A stretch of DNA of 62,742 bases. Source: an uncultured Bacteroidota bacterium (lineage in GTDB: Bacteria > Bacteroidota > Bacteroidia > Chitinophagales > Chitinophagaceae). Below the pieces are notes generated by a model, which did no database searches, was not told the DNA's origin, and saw only the letters and a program-made list of their open reading frames with translations. How positions within the stretch are numbered: the first letter of the stretch is position 1; each line of letters begins with the position of its first letter. Of the stretch, positions 8,380 to 16,335 are shown piece after piece. Location: NCBI GenBank assembly GCA_903877645.1, contig CAIRES010000076.1:1-62742 (forward strand). The letters are read 5' to 3'. The position numbers and the translations under genes were made by a program.

Positions 8380-11300
8380 ATGCAATTAAAAGGTTTGATC
8401 AAGTTTTTTACGGGTGCATTGATACTTATATCCCTGTACCAGTTGTCATTAACATTGATCGTTAGGAACGAAGAAAAGAAAATGCGCGCCACTGCACAGC
8501 GCGCTGCCCTGGCCGATTACCCTGCTGCCACCGGTGATACCCTCGAAAAGCTTACCCAGGCACACTACCAGTCTATTACAGACAGTATGCAAGGCGAAGT
8601 TATCTTCAGCGTGCCTGTACTCAAAAAGTACACGTACCAGGCTGCAAAAGCTGAAGAGCTGAGTTTAGGCCTTGATCTGCAAGGTGGTATGAACGTAACC
8701 CTCGAGGTGAGCCTCGACGACCTCGTTCGTTCTATGTCCAACAATCCGCATGATGCGGCGCTGAATAAAGCCATTGCTGACGCAAATGCGGCTAAAGCCA
8801 ATAGCGAAGCCAGTTTTGTGACGCTCTTCGGCGAGGCGTATGAAAAGAATAATCCCGGTGTCAACCTGGCTTACCTCTTCACCAAGCCATCTGAAAAAGA
8901 CGTAACCCGCAACACTACCAATGCTGAAGTGCTGGCTAAGATCAACAAAGAAGCAAAGGATGCCGTACAGCGTACTTACCACGTGATCAGCACCCGTATC
9001 GATAAATTCGGTGTGGCTAATCCTAATGTGAACCTGGATGAAAAGAAAGGTATTATTACTGTAGAGCTGGCCGGTGTGCACAACCCCGACCGTGTGCGTT
9101 CTTACCTGCAGGCTACTGCAAAACTGCAGTTCTTTGAAGTATATTCAAATTCTGAGATCGGGCCGTCGCTGATGGCTGTTAACGATGCCCTGTACAACTA
9201 CCTTTCAGGTAATACAGATACCGCAACAACTGACTCTGCTAAAAACGCAACTGCTGCTGCAACTGATAGCACCAAGAGCAAATCAGCAACCGATACAGCG
9301 AGCCTCACAGGCCTGATGGCAGGCAGCAAAACAGCTGATAAAGGCACCGGTGGCAAAACAACTGACTCTACAAAACTGAAACAAGACGAGGCAATAAAGA
9401 AGAATCCTTTATTCGCTGTGTTGCACCCCAACCTCGATCAGCAGAATGGTCTCGTTACCGGCCCTGTGGTAGGTTATGTGTCTAAAAAAGATACCGGCAA
9501 GCTGGATAAATACCTGGCGCTTGATGTAGTGAAAAGCAAATTCCCGTCAAACGTGCATTTCTGTTATGGCGCAGAGGATGGCAGCAAGAACCACGACCCG
9601 AATGGCATAGTGCCATTGTATGCTATTAAGATGCCGGCAGGTGGCGCAGCAAGGCTGGAAGGTGATCACATCACTACAGCCCGTGCCGATTACAGCCCCC
9701 TTAATGGCCAGCCCGATGTGAACATGGATATGGACATCAACGGCGCACGCATCTGGAAAGATATGACAGCCCGCCAGGCAGCAGCGCATGGCTACATTGC
9801 TGTGGTACTTGATGACCGTGTTTACTCTTGCCCTCACGTAGAAAATGAGATCGCATCAGGCAGCACCGAAATATCAGGTTCTTTCACTGCCGAGCAGGCA
9901 CAGGATCTGGCCAACATCCTTAAGTCAGGTAAGTTGCCCGCACCCGCGCACATTGTGCAGGAGCAGGTAGTAGGCCCTACACTGGGTGTGGAGAACATCA
10001 ATAAGGGTATGAACTCCCTGGCTATCTCCTTCATCCTCATCTTCGTGCTGATGCTGGTGTATTATAATACCAGCGGTATCATCGCCAATATCTCTCTTAT
10101 CCTCAACCTTATATTTACTGTAGGTGTGCTTTCTGCGCTCCATGCCACGCTCACCATGGCGGGTATAGCCGGCCTCGTACTTACCGTAGGTATGGCGCTG
10201 GATACGAACGTGATCATCTTTGAGCGTATCAAGGAGGAACTCGCCTCCGGGAAAACCTATCCGCAGGCCGTCGCCGATGGGTACAAGCGTTCTTATGCGC
10301 CTGTACTCGATGGTCACATCACCGTATTGATCACCGCTATCATCCTGTTCATATTCGGCCTCGGCCCTGTGCGTGGTTTCGCTACCACACAGATACTCGG
10401 TATCCTGTTGTCTTTGTTCTGCGGTATCCTGGTATCCCGCCTCATCACCGACATCTATACCAAGCGTGAGCGTCACTTCACTTATTTTACCAACCTTTCA
10501 AAAGCTATCTTCCGCAAATCGCACTTCAAATTTGTTGAAGCGCGTAAGTACACTTATGTGATCACAGTTATCGTGTTGCTGATGGGTGCCAGTACTTACT
10601 TCACCGGGTTCAACCAGGGTGTGGAGTTCAAGGGTGGCCGTAGCTATACCATTAAGTTTGGCCAGAAGTTGCAGACAGAAGACGTGCGCGAAAAGCTGAA
10701 GTCTTACTTCCTCGGCGAGCGCCCTACTGTGAAGACCATAGGCACCGATAACCAACTGAACATCACTACCTCTTACCTCATCACCAAACCCGGTGACAAC
10801 GTAGAACAGGAAGTGCAGACACAGCTTTACAACGGCCTGGTGAAAGAACACCTGATACCTGAAGGCACTACTGTTGACCAGTTCAATACGAAGTATGTGC
10901 AGAGCTCAGAAACAGTATTACCTACTATATCTGATGACCTGAGAGATGGCGCTATATGGGCTACTGTACTGTCGCTGATCGCTATCTTCCTGTACATACT
11001 CATGCGTTTCCGCAAATGGCAGTATTCGCTTGGTACATTGCTTTCTTTGCTGCATGACGTTTGCCTTACACTGGCGGTGTTCTCTTACTTCCGCAACAAG
11101 GTGCCGTTTGCACTGGAAATTGACCAGCACTTCATCGCGGCCATCCTTACCGTGATCGGCTTCTCGATGAACGATACCGTTATCGTATTCGACCGTATCC
11201 GTGAGTACTTCCGCAAGTCGCCGAACGAGAGCAAGACCAGCGTTATCAACCGCGCGATCAACGATACCCTGAGCCGTACTATCATGACGTCGCTCACCGT

Positions 11301-11505
11301 ATTCGTTACCTTGCTTATCCTTTTCATCTTTGGTGGTGAGGCTACCCGTGGCTTCTCTTTCGCTATGCTGATCGGTGTATTCACCGGTACTTATTCATCT
11401 ATCTTCGTGGCCGCTCCGGTACTCGTGGATATGGACAAGAAAGACACCCTGAAAGCCGAAGTAGACAGGGAATCACATATCGAAGAGCTGAAGAAACTGG
11501 CTTAA
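8380..11505 (+). CDS. secDF: Fused protein translocase subunit SecDF
   Basis: A 1041-residue fusion of SecD and SecF, the usual form in Bacteroidota. It uses the proton gradient to pull proteins out of the SecYEG channel on the periplasmic side. The SecD part has an N-terminal membrane segment (about residues 5-25), the motif LGLDLQGGMNVTLEV near residue 93, a large periplasmic domain and a membrane block at about 545-705. The SecF part starts near 715 and has FNQGVEFKGGRSYTIKF and a second membrane block with IGFSMNDTVIVFDRIRE. Residues about 278-341 are a low-complexity T/S/A/D/K-rich insert in the periplasmic domain. The gene is single and ends at a strong terminator. Confidence 0.97.
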   Translation: MQLKGLIKFFTGALILISLYQLSLTLIVRNEEKKMRATAQRAALADYPAATGDTLEKLTQAHYQSITDSMQGEVIFSVPVLKKYTYQAAKAEELSLGLDLQGGMNVTLEVSLDDLVRSMSNNPHDAALNKAIADANAAKANSEASFVTLFGEAYEKNNPGVNLAYLFTKPSEKDVTRNTTNAEVLAKINKEAKDAVQRTYHVISTRIDKFGVANPNVNLDEKKGIITVELAGVHNPDRVRSYLQATAKLQFFEVYSNSEIGPSLMAVNDALYNYLSGNTDTATTDSAKNATAAATDSTKSKSATDTASLTGLMAGSKTADKGTGGKTTDSTKLKQDEAIKKNPLFAVLHPNLDQQNGLVTGPVVGYVSKKDTGKLDKYLALDVVKSKFPSNVHFCYGAEDGSKNHDPNGIVPLYAIKMPAGGAARLEGDHITTARADYSPLNGQPDVNMDMDINGARIWKDMTARQAAAHGYIAVVLDDRVYSCPHVENEIASGSTEISGSFTAEQAQDLANILKSGKLPAPAHIVQEQVVGPTLGVENINKGMNSLAISFILIFVLMLVYYNTSGIIANISLILNLIFTVGVLSALHATLTMAGIAGLVLTVGMALDTNVIIFERIKEELASGKTYPQAVADGYKRSYAPVLDGHITVLITAIILFIFGLGPVRGFATTQILGILLSLFCGILVSRLITDIYTKRERHFTYFTNLSKAIFRKSHFKFVEARKYTYVITVIVLLMGASTYFTGFNQGVEFKGGRSYTIKFGQKLQTEDVREKLKSYFLGERPTVKTIGTDNQLNITTSYLITKPGDNVEQEVQTQLYNGLVKEHLIPEGTTVDQFNTKYVQSSETVLPTISDDLRDGAIWATVLSLIAIFLYILMRFRKWQYSLGTLLSLLHDVCLTLAVFSYFRNKVPFALEIDQHFIAAILTVIGFSMNDTVIVFDRIREYFRKSPNESKTSVINRAINDTLSRTIMTSLTVFVTLLILFIFGGEATRGFSFAMLIGVFTGTYSSIFVAAPVLVDMDKKDTLKAEVDRESHIEELKKLA

Positions 11506-11530
11506 TTGATAAAGGCTTTATAAATACAAA

Positions 11531-11559
11531 CCGCCCCGGCAATCCCGGGGCGGTTTTTT
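11531..11559 (+). terminator. Rho-independent terminator after secDF
   Basis: CCGCCCCGG and CCGGGGCGG form a 9-bp GC stem with a 5-base loop followed directly by six T. It ends 26 bases after the secDF stop codon's first downstream bases. Confidence 0.9.
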
Positions 11560-11573
11560 GCCCTGATTTCTCC

Positions 11574-11581
11574 TACATTTG
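11574..11581 (+). promoter_or_regulatory. -7 promoter box for the MlaE permease gene
   Basis: TACATTTG fits TAnnTTTG and ends only 8 bases before the ATG at 11590. Transcription would start at or next to the start codon, giving a nearly leaderless mRNA. The same arrangement is seen before folB (38314-38321). Confidence 0.6.
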
Positions 11582-11589
11582 TACCTCGT

Positions 11590-12330
11590 ATGAAAAGACT
11601 GCTCGAACATTTTGGCAAGATCGTCCTCATGATCAAGGGTGGTTTTACCCGTCCGGAAAACCTGAAGGTATACTGGATCGAGTTTATGGAGCAGTGCAGC
11701 GATATAGGTATACGCTCATTGCCTATTGTGCTTATCATCTCTATATTCCTGGGTATGGTGCTTACCATACAGACATCTTACCAGCTCGTAAGCCCCATCA
11801 TCCCCAAAACCGTAGTAGCAGCCATCGTACGCGATTCTACCATACTTGAGTTATCACCTACCGTTATCTGTATTGTACTGGCAGGTGTGGTGGGCTCCAA
11901 GATAGCCTCTGAGCTCGGCAACATGCGGGTGAGTGAGCAGATAGACGCGCTGGAGATCATGGGCATCAATACCAAGACCTACCTCGTATTGCCCAAGATA
12001 CTCGCAGCCATGATCATGGTGCCTTGCCTTATCATCATCTCTATAGCGGTGAGTATATGGGGTGGTTATCTTGCGGGGCTGTTTTCGCACATCCTCTCCC
12101 GGCAGCAGTTCTTTCTTGGGCTTACTACCGGCTTCCTGCCCTACAACCTTTTCTTTGCCATGATCAAGGCATTTACCTTCTCGCTTATCATCTCCATTAT
12201 TCCATCTTACTACGGCTATTATGTAGAGGGCGGTGCGCTGGAGATAGGCCGGGCCTCTACCACCTCCGTGATCGTGAGTTGCGTACTCATCCTTTGTGCC
12301 GATTACGGCCTCTCCCTCATACTATTATGA
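11590..12330 (+). CDS. mlaE: MlaE-family ABC transporter permease
   Basis: A 246-residue integral membrane protein with about five to six membrane segments. Typical MlaE blocks are visible: FLGMVLTIQTSYQL, VVAAIVRDSTILELSPTVICIVLAGVVGSKIASELGNMRVSEQIDALEIMGI, then LVLPKILAAMIMVPCL. MlaE proteins are permeases of phospholipid transport between the inner and outer membranes and need an MlaF-type ATPase and an MCE-domain protein. Neither is adjacent: the next gene is an unrelated membrane protein behind its own promoter. The ATPase is usually the direct neighbour in this phylum, so its absence is worth noting. The start is supported by the promoter position. Confidence 0.9.
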   Translation: MKRLLEHFGKIVLMIKGGFTRPENLKVYWIEFMEQCSDIGIRSLPIVLIISIFLGMVLTIQTSYQLVSPIIPKTVVAAIVRDSTILELSPTVICIVLAGVVGSKIASELGNMRVSEQIDALEIMGINTKTYLVLPKILAAMIMVPCLIIISIAVSIWGGYLAGLFSHILSRQQFFLGLTTGFLPYNLFFAMIKAFTFSLIISIIPSYYGYYVEGGALEIGRASTTSVIVSCVLILCADYGLSLILL

Positions 12331-12367
12331 TCTCCGTTCCTTCGTCATCGTTCCTTATTGTTATACA

Positions 12368-12427
12368 AGCTATTTATAGAACGGCTATAAATAGCTATTG
12401 CATAAGTGATTAATAATCGTAATTTTA
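12368..12427 (+). promoter_or_regulatory. Promoter with 19-bp shared operator (copy 1)
   Basis: A perfect 12-bp inverted repeat (AGCTATTTATAG at 12368-12379, CTATAAATAGCT at 12385-12396) overlaps the 19-mer GCTATAAATAGCTATTGCA at 12384-12402. That 19-mer recurs exactly at 15964-15982. It contains the -33 TTG (12398-12400). After a 19-base spacer comes TAATTTTA (12420-12427), a near match to TAnnTTTG. The membrane protein gene starts 41 bases later. The palindrome abutting -33 suggests a regulator site. Confidence 0.7.
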
Positions 12428-12468
12428 TGAAATTACTATGTTAGTTTATTCATCAAATCACTTTATTT

Positions 12469-13164
12469 ATGAACAAGTCAGATGCGATCTTTTGGGGGGT
12501 ATTTGCAGTGCTTGCAATTATACTCTGGCTATGCGATAGATACTTTAACCTCCTCAGGGATGTTAGCGACGCGGCAAAGAAGCCATACAGTTATTCGCGT
12601 GTGCAACTGGCTTGGTGGTCGCTGGTGATATTGTCTTCATTCATCGCCATATACTTGCTCACCGGCCAGATACCTACTTTCAATAGCTCTAATCTTATAT
12701 TGCTGGGTATTAGTGGAGGCACCACGGCAGCCGCGTCATTGATCGATTCCTCAGACCAGTCAAAAGGTGTTGTCCTTAGCCAGGACAGTAATGGTAAGAA
12801 CCTCTTCCAGGATATTCTATCGGATCAGAATGGTGTGAGCATGCATCGCCTGCAAACGGTGATCTTTAACCTGGTTATCGGCGTATGGTTCATTGAGCAG
12901 GTGAGCTACGGGATGGCGGGCCTGGCGTTAGGCCTGGTCAAATGCGCTTGTAAAGCTGATGCCATAGCGCTTTGCAAAACAGACCTGTTCAATAATATAA
13001 TGCCTATAGTGACACAAAATAACCTCATATTACTTGGCGTAAGCGCAGGCACGTACGCAGCATTAAAAACCAATGAGAACAAGCCGGGTATGAAATCTGC
13101 ACCCAACCAGATACCGGAAGTGGTGAAGGATGAGCACACTGGGACTAACGACGCAAAAGGTTAA
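12469..13164 (+). CDS. Membrane protein of unknown function
   Basis: I do not recognise a named family. The 231-residue protein has membrane segments at about residues 7-23 (IFWGVFAVLAIILWLCD), 46-66, 78-90, 124-150 and 182-196. The block YSYSRVQLAWWSLVILSSFIAIYLL is distinctive. There is a possible internal duplication: SSNLILLGISGGTTAAASLID near residue 74 and QNNLILLGVSAGTYAALKT near residue 183. The C-terminal tail (about 200-231) is hydrophilic. It is the first gene of the locus, starts 41 bases behind a promoter with the shared operator, and is separated from the amidase by only 9 bases, so the two are almost certainly co-expressed. Confidence 0.75.
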   Translation: MNKSDAIFWGVFAVLAIILWLCDRYFNLLRDVSDAAKKPYSYSRVQLAWWSLVILSSFIAIYLLTGQIPTFNSSNLILLGISGGTTAAASLIDSSDQSKGVVLSQDSNGKNLFQDILSDQNGVSMHRLQTVIFNLVIGVWFIEQVSYGMAGLALGLVKCACKADAIALCKTDLFNNIMPIVTQNNLILLGVSAGTYAALKTNENKPGMKSAPNQIPEVVKDEHTGTNDAKG

Positions 13165-13173
13165 ACGAGGGCT

Positions 13174-13929
13174 ATGAATATCATACAGGTGCCGAGTCCT
13201 AACTTTACGGAAGGTAGAAAAACGTATCACCCGGAGGCGATCGTGATCCATATCATGGATGGCACACTTGCCGGCACGGATAGCTGGTTTGGCAGCACGA
13301 AATCAAAGGTTTCAGCGCACTACGGCATTGGGCGGGATGGAACAGTACACCAGTTTGTTGATGAGCAAAATACAGCATGGCACGCAGGCCGGGTAAATGC
13401 GCCATCGTGGAGCTTAATAAAGCGGCTCTCTGATGGCTCATACATCAATCCCAATTTTTATACCATTGGCATAGAGCATGAAGGCAAGCCGGATAGCGAC
13501 TGGACAGACCAGATGTACGACTCCAGCAGCTCAATGATAGCGAAGATAGCCACCACGTATGGTATCCCTTTAGACAGGCAGCATATCATTGGACATCATG
13601 AGATATTTTCCATTAAAACATGCCCCGGCACTAAGGTGGATATCAATAAACTTATAGACATGAGCCGGCAAAAGGCAGGCTATGTAGCAGATCCGCAGAT
13701 CATTTACCAGGACGGAACTGTGGTCGTGACAGACAACCTGAATATAAGAAGTGGCACACCATCGAGAGCAGGCGCTATTGTACGCAAGGCTATTGCAAAT
13801 GAAAAGCTCCGGTTCGCGGCATACACAAATAACGGGGAGGCCATTGATGGCATTGCAAAGTGGTATCAAACGTCTGACAGGCTTTGGTTTTGGAGTGGAG
13901 CGGTAAAGCATGTTGACGTATTAGGATAG
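13174..13929 (+). CDS. N-acetylmuramoyl-L-alanine amidase (Amidase_2/PGRP fold) with SH3-like tail
   Basis: A 251-residue predicted zinc amidase that cuts the bond between N-acetylmuramic acid and the stem peptide. Visible motifs are AIVIHIMDG (first zinc His), VSAHYGIGRDGTVHQFV (second conserved His region), TAWHAG, IGIEHEG, and HHEIF...TCPGTKVDI at the end of the catalytic domain near residue 160. Residues about 185-250 form an SH3-like module (TDNLNIRSGTPSRAGAIVRK...KWYQ...LWFWSGAVKHV) that may bind cell wall. No signal peptide is visible, so it acts after lysis, through another export route, or in the cytoplasm. It sits inside the operator-bounded locus behind a membrane protein. Confidence 0.9.
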   Translation: MNIIQVPSPNFTEGRKTYHPEAIVIHIMDGTLAGTDSWFGSTKSKVSAHYGIGRDGTVHQFVDEQNTAWHAGRVNAPSWSLIKRLSDGSYINPNFYTIGIEHEGKPDSDWTDQMYDSSSSMIAKIATTYGIPLDRQHIIGHHEIFSIKTCPGTKVDINKLIDMSRQKAGYVADPQIIYQDGTVVVTDNLNIRSGTPSRAGAIVRKAIANEKLRFAAYTNNGEAIDGIAKWYQTSDRLWFWSGAVKHVDVLG

Positions 13930-13962
13930 CAATATAGTTAGGGCAAAAAGCAAAACAGTATT

Positions 13963-14274
13963 ATGGCACGGATAGACAGGGATACGGTAAAGCAAATAGT
14001 GGTGGATACGCTAAAGGCCATTGCTGATCTGCCGCAGGGGAATGTGGAGACGGCCTCATTGGCTATGCTGAATGATGATCAAAAGCAGATATTTTTATCG
14101 TCGCTGAAAAGCAATGTAAACGCATACCCGTATCATTTATCTGACGGTACGATAAACCCGGCATTGGCGTATTATGATGTGGATCTTACCATAGATACAT
14201 TCACTGTGTGGAAGACAGTCGGCGATTGTATTGATTGGGTTACGGCAAATCATTCTATTGTAAGCAAAAACTAA
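13963..14274 (+). CDS. Small protein, possibly acyl-carrier-like
   Basis: A 103-residue protein of no recognised family. It starts with a predicted helix (DRDTVKQIVVDTLKAIADL), has LNDDQKQIFLSSLKSNV in the middle and ends with TVWKTVGDCIDWVTANH. The first and last helices resemble those of acyl carrier proteins, whose last helix often reads TVGDxVDYV. The usual phosphopantetheine-carrying DSL serine is not present at the expected place (NDDQ instead). If the fold is right, it would be a carrier-like protein that is not modified. It lies 33 bases after the amidase and 7 bases before the next gene, so it belongs to the same operon. Confidence 0.6.
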   Translation: MARIDRDTVKQIVVDTLKAIADLPQGNVETASLAMLNDDQKQIFLSSLKSNVNAYPYHLSDGTINPALAYYDVDLTIDTFTVWKTVGDCIDWVTANHSIVSKN

Positions 14275-14281
14275 CCTTCAT

Positions 14282-15613
14282 ATGAAGTTCAGGATATTTC
14301 TTTGCGTGCTTTTCGGGCTGCCTGTGTGCTTTGATGCAAAAGCACAGAGTGATACCAGTATTTTAAAATTGACCAATGTATACCTTGTCGAAAATACGGT
14401 CAATGGATTCTCATTAAAGCTCGAATTTAAAACGGGGCTGGACAGCCTGCTGATAGATGATGAATACATGCTGCTGAATGATGCGAGCAAGCCCGGCTTT
14501 CATGTTACTTACCAGGGTGTGGCATCGAAGGGTAGCTGTATAGAGGCGCATACAACGATTGGTCATAGCGACTTTGGGGTGAAGGTGGAGAAATTTACGG
14601 ACAAACAAATACGACTGTTCTTAGCAAAGGATGTGCAGATAGGGGTGCAATGCGATAAAGATTTTATGGTGCGCTATCATTTGGCAAACGCAAAAAAGCC
14701 GGAAACCGGCTATCATTACTTCATTGTAAGGGCAGACAACCTGAATGCCCTGATCACCAACAGCCTCACTATCTCTGACAGCGACAGGAGTTCGTATGTT
14801 ACTGCTATCAACAACTACTACTATTTTGAAAATAAAGTAGACGTGGGCGTAGCGCCTTCAACACCCGGTGCCGCCACCTCTTATGTGCTGTCGGCGACAA
14901 TACGCAATAAGTACATACCATCAAAAATGATGTCGTGCAATGCAGGCGATGGCGTCAGCACCTCAAAACCACAGCTATTCTGGAGCCTTGCAACAAGGCT
15001 GAGTACCAACCAGGCTGATTCATTGAATTATATCAGCTTTAGCCCAATTAACCTGGCCTGGTACTCCCGCAATTTTGCCCGCCAGCTCAATATTAAACTG
15101 AGCAATGAATCTGACGAGACTTTTACCAACAAGCGCGCTGCGCTGGATGGCTCTTTCCAAACGATCATCCCCAACTTTGTGAATTTCACTACGCCGCAAG
15201 ACGACCGGCTACGCCTGAAACCGATAGTGAACATTGGGGCAAAGGGCTACTACGATTATTCTAACGGCATAGATGCTTTTGCATCAGGCCAAGGGTATGC
15301 CAAACTCTATTATTACATACCGGTGTATAACCATTACTCATTCATCATTAATGGTACTGCCTTTTATGATCTGAGCACACAGCGCAATCCCGGCCACAGG
15401 CTCAGTACCAATTATTCGGTGACAGTGGCGTCAGAGCTGCCTGTTACAGGCTTTAAAGCTATACTGAAGTACGAGAATGGCAAGTCGGACTATGATTCTA
15501 AAACAGGGAGTACTGTGATCATCGGCTTAATGATGGACTTCCTCAAAGACCATAAAGGACTGGCCGATGATGCCGCCAAAGTGCAGAACAAACTGAGCAA
15601 CCTGAAAGGGTAG
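14282..15613 (+). CDS. Secreted protein of unknown function, beta-rich C-terminal half
   Basis: A 443-residue protein with a signal peptide (MKFRIFLCVLFGLPVCFDAKAQ). The N-terminal part (about 25-165) looks like a beta-sandwich. The C-terminal half has many alternating hydrophobic strands (RLRLKPIVNIGAKGYYDYSNG, YAKLYYYIPVYNHYSFIINGTAFYDL, GSTVIIGLMMDFL), which fits an outer-membrane barrel, although the chain ends in a hydrophilic tail rather than an aromatic. No T9SS sorting motif is seen. It starts 7 bases after the preceding gene. Function unknown. Confidence 0.7.
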   Translation: MKFRIFLCVLFGLPVCFDAKAQSDTSILKLTNVYLVENTVNGFSLKLEFKTGLDSLLIDDEYMLLNDASKPGFHVTYQGVASKGSCIEAHTTIGHSDFGVKVEKFTDKQIRLFLAKDVQIGVQCDKDFMVRYHLANAKKPETGYHYFIVRADNLNALITNSLTISDSDRSSYVTAINNYYYFENKVDVGVAPSTPGAATSYVLSATIRNKYIPSKMMSCNAGDGVSTSKPQLFWSLATRLSTNQADSLNYISFSPINLAWYSRNFARQLNIKLSNESDETFTNKRAALDGSFQTIIPNFVNFTTPQDDRLRLKPIVNIGAKGYYDYSNGIDAFASGQGYAKLYYYIPVYNHYSFIINGTAFYDLSTQRNPGHRLSTNYSVTVASELPVTGFKAILKYENGKSDYDSKTGSTVIIGLMMDFLKDHKGLADDAAKVQNKLSNLKG

Positions 15614-15732
15614 TCTCCACATACTATTATAGCCACATACGGGGAAAACACCCTTTTTATTTCCTGAATAACACCGGCTAAGGCCGCTGCTTTGCGCTGC
15701 AATTTTACAGCACATTCTAAAAGCAGCTAAAA

Positions 15733-15957
15733 ATGAACACCACCACACCACACACATCTTTGGGCGTAGGCCTCACTCCCCGCGAGCGGGAGGTACTCCA
15801 CTGCATTGCCGAGGGCCTGAGTACCAAACAGATTGCCGGCAAGCTCTTCATCAGCCACTACACGGTAGCCAACCACCGCAAAAACATGCTGGCCAAACTC
15901 GGTGCCAAAAGCAGCGCCCAGCTTGTAAGACAAATGTATTCCTACGCTCTCGGCTAG
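15733..15957 (+). CDS. Stand-alone LuxR-type HTH regulator
   Basis: A 74-residue protein made of little more than a LuxR/NarL helix-turn-helix. It runs from LTPREREVLHCIAEGLSTKQIAGKLFISHYTVANHRKNMLAKLGAKSSAQLVRQ with the canonical fingerprint residues. There is no receiver, PAS or autoinducer domain. Such single-domain proteins dimerise on palindromic DNA. Its position between two promoters that share a palindromic 19-mer makes it the likely binder of that site (inference). A CAATTTTA box at 15700-15707 suggests its own promoter, but no TTG lies at the -33 distance. Confidence 0.85.
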   Translation: MNTTTPHTSLGVGLTPREREVLHCIAEGLSTKQIAGKLFISHYTVANHRKNMLAKLGAKSSAQLVRQMYSYALG

Positions 15958-15959
15958 AA

Positions 15960-16008
15960 AATAGCTATAAATAGCTATTGCAGCCGCAGCGGTCATTTTT
16001 CAATTTTA
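15960..16008 (+). promoter_or_regulatory. Promoter with 19-bp shared operator (copy 2)
   Basis: The 19-mer GCTATAAATAGCTATTGCA recurs at 15964-15982, exactly as at 12384-12402. Here it is part of a 9-bp inverted repeat (AATAGCTAT at 15960-15968, ATAGCTATT at 15971-15979). It includes the -33 TTG (15978-15980). After a 20-base spacer comes CAATTTTA (16001-16008), in the place of the -7 box. The site begins only two bases after the LuxR-type gene and serves the gene at 16065. Confidence 0.7.
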
Positions 16009-16064
16009 CACACAAACCGGGAAGCCGAAAACGGGATTATAGAGTAGGCAGGAAATTTTATTTT

Positions 16065-16316
16065 ATGCAAAACGTAACTATTACAGCAGTATCCGATTCA
16101 GGATGGATAAAAATTTATGTAGATGGTAATGAAGTATTAGGTGCACCAGGTAGCACCACAATTAGTTTAGGTACGGGTACTCACGACCTTGATTATTATG
16201 TTCAAGGATCGAAAGGAGATACTTACAGAGTAAGTACTTCTGAGCCGTGGGATTCCGGCCTGATAATTATGTCTGGCAGGCATTCTGGAGGTGGACATGA
16301 AATAATTATTCCGTAA
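16065..16316 (+). CDS. Small protein of unknown function
   Basis: An 83-residue protein (MQNVTITAVSDSGWIKIYVDG...). The frame is open further upstream, but ATG at 16065 was chosen because the promoter box at 16001-16008 places the transcript start after the more distant ATG. It is rich in glycine, serine and threonine with alternating hydrophobic residues, so probably an all-beta domain. No signal peptide or membrane segment is visible. It is 19 bases before the next gene and likely shares its transcript. It and the next gene are AT-richer than most of the window. Confidence 0.6.
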   Translation: MQNVTITAVSDSGWIKIYVDGNEVLGAPGSTTISLGTGTHDLDYYVQGSKGDTYRVSTSEPWDSGLIIMSGRHSGGGHEIIIP

Positions 16317-16335
16317 ACATAAAAATTATTTTTCC

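Noticed and set aside
15978-16064. Longer start for the 83-residue protein
   Set aside because: The upstream ATG overlaps the shared operator and the -33 region and would lie before the predicted transcript start.
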